Shown: positions 8,194-16,187 of the stretch, piece by piece
Position numbering within the stretch: the first letter of the stretch is position 1
Layout: each line of letters starts with the position of its first letter
Assembly: GCA_963708205.1 (NCBI GenBank)
Contig: OY970196.1
Location: 992,001 to 1,056,000 of the forward strand
Source: CAVYTF01 sp963708205
GTDB taxonomy: Bacteria; Bacteroidota; Bacteroidia; Chitinophagales; Chitinophagaceae
Length of the DNA stretch: 64,000 bases
Reading direction: 5' to 3'
Position numbers and translations under genes: made by a program
The notes under the pieces: generated by a model
Told to the model about the DNA's origin: nothing
The model's input: only the letters and a program-made list of their open reading frames with translations
The model's database searches: none

Positions 8194-8604
8194 TTAAACT
8201 CTTCTCTTTTTTGGAGGACGGCAACCATTATGCGGCAATGGCGTTACATCTTTGATCATTGTAACTTCAATGCCACTTTGTGAAAGGGAGCGAATTGCAC
8301 CTTCACGACCTGCACCAGGACCTTTTACATAAACATCAACTCGCTTCAAACCTGCGTCCAGCGCTACTTTTGCTGCATCCTGCGCAGCCATTTGCGCCGC
8401 GTATGGCGTATTTTTTTTGGAACCGCGAAAACCCATTTTACCAGCGGATGACCAACTGATAACCTGACCGGTTTTGTTAGTTAAGCTTACAATAATATTG
8501 TTGAAAGTAGCATTGATATGTGCATCTCCGTAGGCATCTACTTTTACAATTCTTTTTTTTGCGGTAGCTTTTGCGGTCTTTACTTCTTGTTGTGCTTTTG
8601 CCAT
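8194..8604 (-). CDS. rpsK: 30S ribosomal protein S11
   Basis: uS11, 136 aa: AHINATFNNIIVSLTNKTG, WSSAGKMGFRGSKKNTPYAAQ, VDVYVKGPGAGREGAIRSL and VTPLPHNGCRPPKKRRV at the C-terminus, the usual end of the protein. The first 20 residues are a lysine/alanine-rich extension (MAKAQQEVKTAKATAKKR) typical of Bacteroidota. It sits in the middle of the infA-to-rplQ transcript with long spacers on both sides (112 and 125 bases). Confidence 0.97.
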   Translation of the reverse strand: MAKAQQEVKTAKATAKKRIVKVDAYGDAHINATFNNIIVSLTNKTGQVISWSSAGKMGFRGSKKNTPYAAQMAAQDAAKVALDAGLKRVDVYVKGPGAGREGAIRSLSQSGIEVTMIKDVTPLPHNGCRPPKKRRV

Positions 8605-8716
8605 AATTTATTTTGAGGTAATCTTCTTTTTAAATTTAGTCCCTCATCTTACCATTTGTAAGTTTCAGGCGACTTTATAATTTTCAAACTTTCTTGAAAT
8701 TTGAAATCAATTTATT

Positions 8717-9097
8717 TTATTTCTTTGGTGCTTTCTTTTTACCGGCAACAGTTTTACGTTTGCCTTTTCTTGTACGGCTGTTGGTGCGTGTGCGTTGACC
8801 GCGCAAAGGCAAACCTTTTCTGTGGCGAAGCCCGCGATAACAAGCTATATCAAGCAAACGCTTGATGCTCATCTGCACTTCACTGCGCAGTTGTCCTTCT
8901 ACTTTAAATTCATTCGTGATGATATTACGAATGGCATTTTGCTCTTCATCATTCCACTGGTTTACTTTTTTATCCCATTCCACTCCTGCTTTATCTAATA
9001 TATATTGTGCAGTCGAGCGCCCAATGCCGAAAATATAGGTCAAGCCTATTTCGCCTCTTTTATTTTTTGGTAAATCAACACCTGCGATACGAGCCAT
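8717..9097 (-). CDS. rpsM: 30S ribosomal protein S13
   Basis: uS13, 126 aa: MARIAGVDLPKNKRGEIGL, YIFGIGRSTAQYILDKAG, a helix-two-turn-helix segment and the basic RGLRHRKGLPLRGQRTRTN motif before a lysine-rich C-terminus that contacts tRNA and the 50S bridge. The start is preceded by an array of four ATTAAAA heptamers that fills most of the 38-base gap to rpmJ. Confidence 0.97.
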   Translation of the reverse strand: MARIAGVDLPKNKRGEIGLTYIFGIGRSTAQYILDKAGVEWDKKVNQWNDEEQNAIRNIITNEFKVEGQLRSEVQMSIKRLLDIACYRGLRHRKGLPLRGQRTRTNSRTRKGKRKTVAGKKKAPKK

Positions 9098-9103
9098 AAA
9101 TGA

Positions 9104-9134
9104 ATTAAAAATTAAAAATTAAAAATTAAAAATT
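9104..9134. repeat. (ATTAAAA) heptanucleotide tandem repeat
   Basis: Four exact copies of ATTAAAA plus a partial fifth fill the short spacer between rpmJ and rpsM inside the ribosomal operon. Confidence 0.85.
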
Positions 9135-9135
9135 C

Positions 9136-9252
9136 CTATCCCTGCCTTTGTTTGAAGCGGGGATTTTTTTTATTAATAATGTACAGCTTGCCTTTTCTAC
9201 GAACGATTTTGCAATCGACACTGCGCTTTTTTACTGATGCTCTAACTTTCAT
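9136..9252 (-). CDS. rpmJ: 50S ribosomal protein L36
   Basis: Read directly from the minus strand: 38 codons starting MKVRASVKKRSVDCKIVRRK, then KNPRFKQRQG and TAG. This is bL36. One cysteine (Cys14, in DCKI) is visible but the C-terminal zinc ligands are absent, so it is the zinc-free form (the usual CPKCK motif is replaced). It lies between infA (21 bases away) and rpsM, the standard order. Too short for most ORF calls but the identity is clear. Confidence 0.93.
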   Translation of the reverse strand: MKVRASVKKRSVDCKIVRRKGKLYIINKKNPRFKQRQG

Positions 9253-9273
9253 AACTGTTTATTTATTCAGTTT

Positions 9274-9492
9274 TTATTTGTACCTAAAAATTATTCTGCC
9301 GCGGCTTAAATCATAAGGACTCATTTCCACACCAACTTTATCGCCGGGTAAAATACGGATGTAATGCATCCTCATTTTTCCAGAGATCGTTGCCAAAATT
9401 TCGTGTCCATTTTCCAGCTTTACTCTGAACATCGCGTTGCTTAAGGCTTCCAGTATAATTCCATCTTGCTTAATCAACGGCTGTTTCGACAT
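9274..9492 (-). CDS. infA: Translation initiation factor IF-1
   Basis: 72 aa, full length, a single OB-fold: QDGIILEALSNAMFRVKLENG, HEILATISGKMRMHYIRILPGD, VGVEMSPYDLSRGRIIFRYK. IF-1 binds the A site of the 30S subunit during initiation. Here it is the first gene of the ribosomal block; secY and map, which often precede infA, are not upstream, where a divergent gene begins instead. A TATCTTCG sequence on the minus strand just before the start (9513-9520 region) resembles a -7 box with one mismatch, so the operon probably has its own promoter here. Confidence 0.96.
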   Translation of the reverse strand: MSKQPLIKQDGIILEALSNAMFRVKLENGHEILATISGKMRMHYIRILPGDKVGVEMSPYDLSRGRIIFRYK

Positions 9493-9736
9493 ATAATTTT
9501 TGGGAGCGCGAAGATAAAGGTTTGCTGCGGAATAATGAAATTTTAAGATATTTTTTCCTTTTTTTTGAGATTATATAATAAAAATTAATAACCTCTTGTG
9601 GAAAATCTTTTGCTGAGTAACAAATATAAATTCAAAAATAGTAAGGGTAAGTATGGAAAATAGTAATTTAATAATTTAAAAAAAATTGTTTTGTCATAAA
9701 AAAATTTCTATTTTGAACTTCTAAAAATTGCTAAGT

Positions 9737-10144
9737 ATGATAAAATTCAATGAAATAAAAATCGGTGATTACCTTATGGGTAAATTTGATGGTAAAATGT
9801 GGCGAGGCGAAGTAACGCGGATCAACGGTGATGAAAAACAGGTTTGTTTAAGAACAGATGTGCAGGAATTCTTTTTCGAAACAGAAGATCTTTTCCCAAT
9901 ACCAATTACAGACGAAGTGATGCAATGGCTGCATTTCAGAAAAGAAGAATTGCCGGACGGGATTGTGAAATATAAAAAAGGCTCGTTCAGATTAGTGATA
10001 AAAAAGAAAGATGATTTTTCATATATTGAAATGTGGTATCGCGAAGATGTGCGCGAAAATCCAAATGTGCGTTATGTGCATCAACTGCAAAATCAATATT
10101 TGCAAATGACCAAGATACATTTAACCAATGAAGTGATGGTGTAA
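9737..10144 (+). CDS. Conserved hypothetical protein
   Basis: A 135-aa soluble protein (IKFNEIKIGDYLMGKFDGK, WRGEVTRINGDEKQVCLRTD, VQEFFFETEDLFPIPI, MWYREDVRENPNVRYVHQLQ). I recognise it only as a conserved hypothetical of Bacteroidota; the first 50 residues look like a small beta-barrel of the kind that reads a bound ligand or protein, but that is a guess. The open frame begins with a TTG at 9728; the ATG at 9737 is preferred. TTTTG and TATTTTG upstream (9689-9715) are imperfect promoter elements. A strong terminator follows, so it is monocistronic. Confidence 0.7.
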   Translation: MIKFNEIKIGDYLMGKFDGKMWRGEVTRINGDEKQVCLRTDVQEFFFETEDLFPIPITDEVMQWLHFRKEELPDGIVKYKKGSFRLVIKKKDDFSYIEMWYREDVRENPNVRYVHQLQNQYLQMTKIHLTNEVMV

Positions 10145-10163
10145 AGTTTCATAAAAAAATTAC

Positions 10164-10194
10164 AACCATTCTGCAAAACAGAATGGTTTTTTAT
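10164..10194 (+). terminator. Terminator after the gene at 9737-10144
   Basis: AACCATTCTG (10164-10173) and CAGAATGGTT (10179-10188) form a perfect 10-bp stem with a 5-nt loop followed by TTTTATTTT. Confidence 0.8.
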
Positions 10195-10200
10195 TTTCAG

Positions 10201-10289
10201 CATTTTTATTTTTTACTTTTGACTTCTTTACTTATCAATATGGGCAAGCGTTCTCTGTTTTTTTATTTTTTACTTTTTACTTTTTATTT
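10201..10289. repeat. Two TTTTTAC-type heptanucleotide tracts around the start of the surface-protein gene
   Basis: T-runs broken by an A every seven bases occur at 10208, 10215, 10222 and again at 10265, 10272, 10279, 10286 (units TTTTTAC, TTTTTAT, TTTTGAC). The first tract precedes the ATG at 10240. The second lies inside the gene and encodes the hydrophobic core of the signal peptide. Confidence 0.7.
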
Positions 10290-13029
10290 CTCTCATGCCC
10301 AGGAATTTGGTGGCAATCCTGCATCCATTCATTGGAAACAAATAAACACAGATACTGTCAGGGTTATTTTTCCGGAAGGCTACGATTCAATGGCACAGCG
10401 CATTGCCACACTTACAAATTATGAGCAACGAACAAATGAAAAAATGATTGGAGATAAAATTAGAAAAATCAGCATTGTACTTCAAACTGATGTTACATTT
10501 TCAAATGGATTTGTCCAGCTCGCACCTTACAGAAGCGAATTTTTTTTAATGCCTTCGCTACCTGCATTTGATCTTGGGGCGCAAAATTGGGCAGATAATT
10601 TAGCCATTCATGAATTCCGTCATGTACAGCAATACAGCAATTTTCGTGTAGGGCTGGCAAAAGTTGTATATGATATTTTTGGTGAAGGCGGACTTGCAGT
10701 AGCCAATGACGCTGCCATTCCCAACTGGTTTTTTGAAGGTGATGCGGTTTTTAATGAAACAATGTTAAGCCACCAGGGACGCGGAAGGTTGCCATCTTTT
10801 TTAAGCGGCTATGAGAGCATGTATTTTGAAAATAAAAATTACAGTTATGAAAAACTCCGCAACGGTTCTTTAAAAAATTATGTTCCCAATCATTATCCGC
10901 TTGGTTATATGCTGGTGGCTTACGGACGCGAAAAATATGGAATGGATTTTTGGAGAAATGTAACGCAGGACGCCGTTCGTTTTAAACCATTATTTTATCC
11001 GATGCAAGGCGCTATCAAAAAATATTCAGGCATTCCATTTAATGATTTTGTAAAAAATGCGTTTGCTTTTTATGATGAACAATGGCAAAAAGAAAAACCG
11101 CAAAATATCGATTGGTTAACATCAACCAAAAAAAATAATGTGGTTGATTATAAATATCCATATTCAACCAAAGATGGAAGCTTAATTGTTTTAAAACAAA
11201 CTTATAAAGATGTTCCTGCGATCTATAAAATCAATGCTGATAAAAGAGAAACAAAAATTGTAACGAGAGATATTACTTACGATGATTATTTTTCTTACAA
11301 TGCCGGAAAGCTTGTGTATAGTGCATTACAGCCTGATGCAAGATGGGGAAATAAAGAATTCAGTGTAATAAAAATGGTTGATGTTAATTCAGGTGAAGAA
11401 AAAAAGATCACTTCGCATACAAGATATTTTACACCGGATATTTCTCATGATGGAAATGAAATTGCAGCTGTATCAATTAATAACAACCAACATTGCACGC
11501 TTGATATTTTAAATTTAAATGGCGAAAAAATAAAAACACTTATTTATAACAGTGCTGTTATTTACACCTTTCCAAAATTTTCTTTTGATGATAAAAATAT
11601 TTTTGCTGTTGCAAGAAACGCAGCTGGTGAAATGAGCCTTCAACAGATAAATATTCAGGATGGTTCGATAAAAATTCTATTGCCTTTTGAAAACAGAATT
11701 ATCGGTTATCCTGTTGTGCAAAATGATACATTAATTTTCAGTTGCTCCAACAATGGCAAAGATGAAATTTGGTCTTATATTTTATCGCAAAACAAAAGTT
11801 ACCGTTTGGCTGATTTTGCCACAGGCCTTTACCAGGGAGTGTTTCAGAACAATCAGATCATCGCATCAGCATTTACTGCAGATGGTTACCAACTTGCAAG
11901 TTTTACTCCGCTTTGGCAAATAACAACTGATAATGATACATTGAAAAATCTATACGTTACCAAACCTTTTTCCCCTGAAAAAAACAATACACTTAAAAAT
12001 GTTGGCATAACTGATTTTCCGATTTCTGTTTATCATAAATTTTTTCAGCCATTCAATTTACACACCCTTCGTCCCAATTATCAAAATCCTGATTTCTCTT
12101 TAATTCTTGAAGGTGAAAATGTTTTGAGCACAGTGCAAACACAACTTTTTTATACTTATAATAGAAACGAAAATTCCAATGAAGCAGGCGCTTCAGTAAT
12201 TTATGGCGGATGGTTTTTGCAGCCTGTTATTGGTGTAAATGAAACCTTTCAACGCAATGCTTTTTATAACAACACGAATTATTTCTGGAATGAATTTAAT
12301 GCAAACGCAGGATTGCAATTGCCTTTAGATTTTTCTGGTGGAAAACAATATCGCAATCTTACTTTGTACGCTGCAGATAATATTGACAATGTGCAATGGA
12401 CAGGCGATGCAAAAAACATTTTCAGGAATTTAAATTTCAATTACATACAATCAAGCGCATCTTATACAACCGAGTCGCAGCAGGCATTACAGCAGATATA
12501 TCCGCACTGGGCACAAAGTTTTTTTGTGCAATACAGAAGCATTGTAAATAAATACACAGCGAACCAGTTGCTTGCAACAGCAAGTTTTTATTTGCCCGGA
12601 ATTTTTAAAACAAACAGCCTTGTTATAGATGCCGCATATCAATCGCGCGATACTGCAAATGAATATTCTTTTAGCAACGATTTTCCTTTTTCTCGCGGAT
12701 ATAATGCTGTTGATTTTCCGCGCATGTACAAGCTCGGAGCTAATTATAATTTTCCTTTATTTTATCCTGATGCCGGCTTTGGAAATATTATTTATTTTTT
12801 ACGTATTCGTGCAAATGCTTTCTTCGATTATACCAATGCAAAAAGTTTATTAACCGGGAATAATTATCAATTTAAAAGTGCAGGCGCTGAAATTTATTTT
12901 GATACAAAATGGTGGAATGAGCAGGCAATAACTTTCGGCATCCGTTACAGCCGTTTGTTTGATAATAATTTTACCGGACAAAATCCAAATCAGTTTGAAA
13001 TTATTTTGCCGGCAAATATTTTTGAGTAG
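10240..13029 (+). CDS. Surface protein with peptidase-MA-like, beta-propeller and C-terminal barrel regions
   Basis: A 929-aa exported protein. The start at 10240 gives MGKRSLFFYFLLFTFYFSHAQ, a signal peptide; the longer frame from 10183 only adds repeat-encoded residues. His124-Glu-Phe-Arg-His128 (IHEFRHVQQY) is an HExxH zinc motif and Glu166 in NWFFEGDAVFNE fits the third ligand, as in gluzincin 'peptidase MA' domains. Residues about 310-630 have repeated strand patterns with SxDG-type turns (YSTKDGSLIVL, DISHDGNEIAAV, FSFDDKNIFAVA) like a TolB/PD40 propeller. The last 300 residues alternate polar and aromatic residues as in an outer-membrane barrel. Function is unknown; a cell-surface protease or scaffold is plausible. 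It is followed by 196 bases without a gene. Confidence 0.75.
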   Translation: MGKRSLFFYFLLFTFYFSHAQEFGGNPASIHWKQINTDTVRVIFPEGYDSMAQRIATLTNYEQRTNEKMIGDKIRKISIVLQTDVTFSNGFVQLAPYRSEFFLMPSLPAFDLGAQNWADNLAIHEFRHVQQYSNFRVGLAKVVYDIFGEGGLAVANDAAIPNWFFEGDAVFNETMLSHQGRGRLPSFLSGYESMYFENKNYSYEKLRNGSLKNYVPNHYPLGYMLVAYGREKYGMDFWRNVTQDAVRFKPLFYPMQGAIKKYSGIPFNDFVKNAFAFYDEQWQKEKPQNIDWLTSTKKNNVVDYKYPYSTKDGSLIVLKQTYKDVPAIYKINADKRETKIVTRDITYDDYFSYNAGKLVYSALQPDARWGNKEFSVIKMVDVNSGEEKKITSHTRYFTPDISHDGNEIAAVSINNNQHCTLDILNLNGEKIKTLIYNSAVIYTFPKFSFDDKNIFAVARNAAGEMSLQQINIQDGSIKILLPFENRIIGYPVVQNDTLIFSCSNNGKDEIWSYILSQNKSYRLADFATGLYQGVFQNNQIIASAFTADGYQLASFTPLWQITTDNDTLKNLYVTKPFSPEKNNTLKNVGITDFPISVYHKFFQPFNLHTLRPNYQNPDFSLILEGENVLSTVQTQLFYTYNRNENSNEAGASVIYGGWFLQPVIGVNETFQRNAFYNNTNYFWNEFNANAGLQLPLDFSGGKQYRNLTLYAADNIDNVQWTGDAKNIFRNLNFNYIQSSASYTTESQQALQQIYPHWAQSFFVQYRSIVNKYTANQLLATASFYLPGIFKTNSLVIDAAYQSRDTANEYSFSNDFPFSRGYNAVDFPRMYKLGANYNFPLFYPDAGFGNIIYFLRIRANAFFDYTNAKSLLTGNNYQFKSAGAEIYFDTKWWNEQAITFGIRYSRLFDNNFTGQNPNQFEIILPANIFE

Positions 13030-13071
13030 TTAATTTTTTTGAACTAAGGTTCTTTGCTACTATTAAGCTTA

Positions 13072-13097
13072 CGTTGCGTCGCACTCTTTTACGTTCT
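13072..13097. repeat. Intergenic element copy 1 (CGTTGCGTCGCA core)
   Basis: The 12-mer CGTTGCGTCGCA followed by a pyrimidine-rich stretch and CGTTC recurs in the spacer after proline dehydrogenase (20745-20772). The two copies share about 24 of 28 positions by eye. Confidence 0.4.
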
Positions 13098-13225
13098 GTA
13101 ATTCTATTCATCAAAAAAAATCTTTCTATCTTGTTGTTATAAAATTATTTCTTCTGCCCTCTTGGCATAAAAAATAATAAGGTATTTGTTTTGATACATA
13201 TCTTTAAATCTGAAAATTTAAAAAA

Positions 13226-13843
13226 ATGAAAACAGGTACTTTAGTTTTATTGATAATTCTTGGCTTTATAATAGTTGTCGGAGGTTGCGCAGGATGTGGT
13301 GCAATAAGTTTTAAAAACAATACTGTTGCACTCGACCAGGACGTACAAAGCAAGTGGGGCGCGGTTCAGAGCGATTATCAACGTCGTGCAGACCTGATAC
13401 CAAATCTAGTTAACACTGTAAAAGGTGAAGCGAATTTTGAAAAAAGCACACTCGAAGGTGTGATACAGGCAAGAGCAAGTGCTACACAGATAAAAGTAGA
13501 TGCAAGTAATTTAACTCCTGAAAAATTACAACAATATCAGGCAGCGCAGGGACAATTATCACAAGCGCTTGGAAGGTTGCTCGCTGTTTCTGAAAATTAT
13601 CCAAACCTTCAAACCAATGCGGCATTTCAGGGATTGCAAACACAACTCGAAGGCACAGAAAATCGTATTAAAGTTTCGCGCAACGACTTTAATAATTCAG
13701 TGCAGGCTTACAACACGCAGATAAGTACATTTCCAAATAGTCTTTACGCAGGATGGTTTGGTTATAAGCCGAAAGCGTATTTCCAGGCAGATCCCGGAGC
13801 CGAACATGCACCAACTGTAAACTTTTCAGACTCATCAAAATAA
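13226..13843 (+). CDS. lemA: LemA family protein
   Basis: 205 aa. An N-terminal membrane segment (residues 5-22, ending VVGGCAGCG, which could also serve as a lipobox) is followed by the LemA helical bundle: VQSKWGAVQSDYQRRADLIPNLVNTVKG, FEKSTLEGVIQARA, ENYPNLQTN, FQGLQTQLEGTENRI and FPNSLYAGWFGY. LemA proteins have an external N-terminus and a long cytoplasmic or periplasmic helical part; their molecular role is not established. It is the first gene of a three-gene operon with two TPM-domain proteins; its stop overlaps the next start by one base (TAATG). Confidence 0.92.
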   Translation: MKTGTLVLLIILGFIIVVGGCAGCGAISFKNNTVALDQDVQSKWGAVQSDYQRRADLIPNLVNTVKGEANFEKSTLEGVIQARASATQIKVDASNLTPEKLQQYQAAQGQLSQALGRLLAVSENYPNLQTNAAFQGLQTQLEGTENRIKVSRNDFNNSVQAYNTQISTFPNSLYAGWFGYKPKAYFQADPGAEHAPTVNFSDSSK

Positions 13844-14304
13844 TGCTTAACATCCTTTCAAAAAAACCAAAACATTTTTTTTCTGCGCAAGCGCAGGAAC
13901 AAATTGTGGCATCTATTAAATCTGCTGAAAAGCACACCAGCGGCGAGATTCGTGTGTTTGTTGAAAGTCGCTGCGCATTTATGGATGCCATTGATCGCGC
14001 TGCTGAAATATTTTATAAGTTAAAAATGGATGAGACCGAAAAACAAAATGCGGTGCTTGTTTATGTTGCGATGAAAGATAGACAGCTTGCGGTTTTTGGC
14101 GATAAAGGCGTTTACGAAAAAACAGGAAAAGATTTTTGGAATGATGCTGTAAAAAATATGCTCGTCCATTTTGACAAAGAAAATTATGCGCATGGCATCG
14201 CCGAAACTGTACAACAAATTGGTGATACGCTTGCGCTGCATTTTCCTTACGACGCTTCAGTTGATAAAAATGAATTACCCGACGAAATAGTTTTTGGTAA
14301 ATAG
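13843..14304 (+). CDS. TPM domain-containing protein (soluble)
   Basis: 153 aa with one TPM (TLP18.3/Psb32/MOLO-1) domain: IVASIKSAEKHTSGEIRVFVE, NAVLVYVAMKDRQLAVFGDKG and FWNDAVKNMLVHF match the fold. It has no signal peptide or membrane segment, unlike its neighbour, so it probably acts in the cytoplasm or at the inner face of the membrane. TPM domains have been linked to acid phosphatase activity and photosystem repair in plants; the bacterial function is unclear. Translation is likely coupled to lemA. Confidence 0.85.
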   Translation: MLNILSKKPKHFFSAQAQEQIVASIKSAEKHTSGEIRVFVESRCAFMDAIDRAAEIFYKLKMDETEKQNAVLVYVAMKDRQLAVFGDKGVYEKTGKDFWNDAVKNMLVHFDKENYAHGIAETVQQIGDTLALHFPYDASVDKNELPDEIVFGK

Positions 14305-14325
14305 AAAAACTAACAATAAAGCTTA

Positions 14326-15099
14326 ATGAAAAAAATTTTTCTTCTTGTTTTTACTATTGCCTTCTGCAATATTTTGCTTGCACAAAATCTACTGCCACGC
14401 CCGTCACCACCACGTTTGGTGAATGATGAAGCACATGTACTTTCTGCAACTGATGCACAGCAACTCGAACAAAAACTTGATGCGCTTGATGACAGCACTT
14501 CCAACCAAATTGCTATTGTTACCATTCCAACATTGAATGATTATCCCATTGAAGATTATGCCAACAAACTTTTTCGCAATTGGGGCATTGGCAATAAAAA
14601 AACAAATAATGGCATTTTAATTTTAGTTGCAACTGATGATCACCAGATGCGCATAGAAGTTGGTTATGGATTGGAAGGTGCAATTCCCGACATTACTGCA
14701 GGCGATATTATTGAGCATGATCTAAAACCAAATTTCAGAAGCGGTGATTATTATGCAGGTCTTGATTCTGCTGTGGATGATCTAAGCAAAGCAGCAGTCG
14801 GCGAATATAAAGTGCATCGCGATGATACAAATAATGATACTGGCAGCGGCGTTGGTATCATTGGTTTTATAATAATTATTGTAATAATAATTTTAATAGT
14901 TCGCGGTGGTCGTGGTGGCGGTGGCATGATGAGCCGCGGCGGTTCTGGTTGGCTTTTTTGGCCTTTATTATTTGGTGGCTTTGGCGGCGGCGGTGGAAGA
15001 AGCGGAGGTTTTGGTGGTGGCGGAGGATTTGGTGGTGGCGGCTTCGGTGGTTTTGGTGGCGGAAGCAGTGGGGGCGGTGGCGCCAGCGGAAGTTGGTAA
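14326..15099 (+). CDS. TPM domain protein with glycine-rich tail (YgcG family)
   Basis: 257 aa. Signal peptide MKKIFLLVFTIAFCNILLAQ, then a TPM domain (VNDEAHVLSATDAQQLEQKL, SNQIAIVTIPTLNDYPIEDY, WGIGNKKTNNGILILVATDD, MRIEVGYGLEGAIPD), a membrane segment at about 183-196 (IIGFIIIIVIIILIV) and a glycine/serine/phenylalanine-rich tail ending GASGSW. This is the classical architecture of the YgcG group that accompanies LemA. The tail's GGGFGG repeats are probably flexible and extracellular or membrane-proximal. It lies 21 bases after the preceding TPM gene. Confidence 0.9.
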   Translation: MKKIFLLVFTIAFCNILLAQNLLPRPSPPRLVNDEAHVLSATDAQQLEQKLDALDDSTSNQIAIVTIPTLNDYPIEDYANKLFRNWGIGNKKTNNGILILVATDDHQMRIEVGYGLEGAIPDITAGDIIEHDLKPNFRSGDYYAGLDSAVDDLSKAAVGEYKVHRDDTNNDTGSGVGIIGFIIIIVIIILIVRGGRGGGGMMSRGGSGWLFWPLLFGGFGGGGGRSGGFGGGGGFGGGGFGGFGGGSSGGGGASGSW

Positions 15100-15163
15100 A
15101 GAAAATTTTTAATTCCTTTGTTTTAATTCTCCAATAAATTTATTTTTTTAAAAAAAAATTCAA

Positions 15164-16081
15164 ATGCCAACTGTACTTATCAGCGGCGGAACAGGAATGA
15201 TTGGCAAAAGGCTAACCGAGTTATTGGTTGAAAAAAATTATGATGTAATTATACTAACCCGGGAAAAATCATCTAACAATAAACAACATTCAGAAAAAAT
15301 TTCTTATGCAAATTGGGATGTTGAAAAGGGTTTGATTGATAAAAACGCAATAGAAAATGCAGACCATATTATTCATCTTGCGGGAGCAAATGTTGCAGAC
15401 AAAAGATGGACAGAAAAAAGGAAAGAAGAGATATTACAAAGCCGCACAAAAAGCAGCGCATTAATTGTTGCTTCTTTAAAAGAATATGATAACAAAGTAA
15501 AAACTATTGTCAGCGCTTCTGCAATTGGCTGGTACGGCAAAGATGATAAACCACATAAAAAATTTATAGAAGCTGATCTGCCCTCAAACGATTTTTTGGG
15601 AGAAACATGCAGGCTTTGGGAAGAAAGTATTTCGCATGTTGAAAGCTTTGGCATTCGCTTAGTGAAACTGCGAACAGGGATTGTTTTAAGCAAAAAAGGC
15701 GGCGCATTGGATGAATTTAAAAAACCGCTGAAAGCTGGTGTGGCAGCCATTCTTGGAAGCGGCAACCAAATAATAAGCTGGATACATATTGATGATGTTT
15801 GCCGCATGTATATTTATGCGATCGAGAATGAAGAAATGCACGGCGCATATAATGCTGTTGCTCCAAAACCCGTCAGTAATAAAACCTTAACCCTTGCACT
15901 CGCACGTGAAATGCGCGGTAAAAATTTTATTCCTGTTCATGTGCCTGCATTTATTTTGAAACTTATGCTTGGTGAAATGAGTACTGAAGTTTTGAAAAGC
16001 ACAACTGTTAGTTGTGAAAAAATAAAAGATGCAGGATTTACTTTTTTATTTCCTTCAATTGAAGCTGCTTTGAAACAATAA
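15164..16081 (+). CDS. TIGR01777 family NAD-dependent epimerase (YfcH/SulA-like)
   Basis: 305 aa, an extended short-chain dehydrogenase fold. The nucleotide loop GGTGMIGKRL (residues 8-17), HLAGANVADKRWTEKRK, SASAIGWYG, LRTGIVLSKKGGAL, WIHIDDVCRMY and the C-terminal DUF1731-type segment VPAFILKLMLGEMSTEVL identify the TIGR01777 family. Its substrate is unknown; homologues are called cell-division inhibitor SulA-like or YfcH only by similarity. It stands alone, 64 bases after the TPM operon. Confidence 0.88.
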   Translation: MPTVLISGGTGMIGKRLTELLVEKNYDVIILTREKSSNNKQHSEKISYANWDVEKGLIDKNAIENADHIIHLAGANVADKRWTEKRKEEILQSRTKSSALIVASLKEYDNKVKTIVSASAIGWYGKDDKPHKKFIEADLPSNDFLGETCRLWEESISHVESFGIRLVKLRTGIVLSKKGGALDEFKKPLKAGVAAILGSGNQIISWIHIDDVCRMYIYAIENEEMHGAYNAVAPKPVSNKTLTLALAREMRGKNFIPVHVPAFILKLMLGEMSTEVLKSTTVSCEKIKDAGFTFLFPSIEAALKQ

Positions 16082-16187
16082 AGTTTTATTTAATTAAAAC
16101 AAAAGTTGCCATAAAAACGGAACTTCAAAACGGAGCGTCGCAAGCGGCGATGCCATGAAAAGATTGGCTGGTTACCAAAAATGTTTT

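Noticed and set aside
9689..9715. Promoter TTTTG/TATTTTG upstream of the hypothetical gene at 9737
   Set aside because: The -7 box is one base short and the spacing to the TTTG is 15, off the consensus; noted only in the gene entry.
13030..13225. A small RNA gene or tRNA in the spacer before lemA
   Set aside because: No cloverleaf or conserved RNA pattern could be found by eye; only the intergenic element at 13072 stands out.
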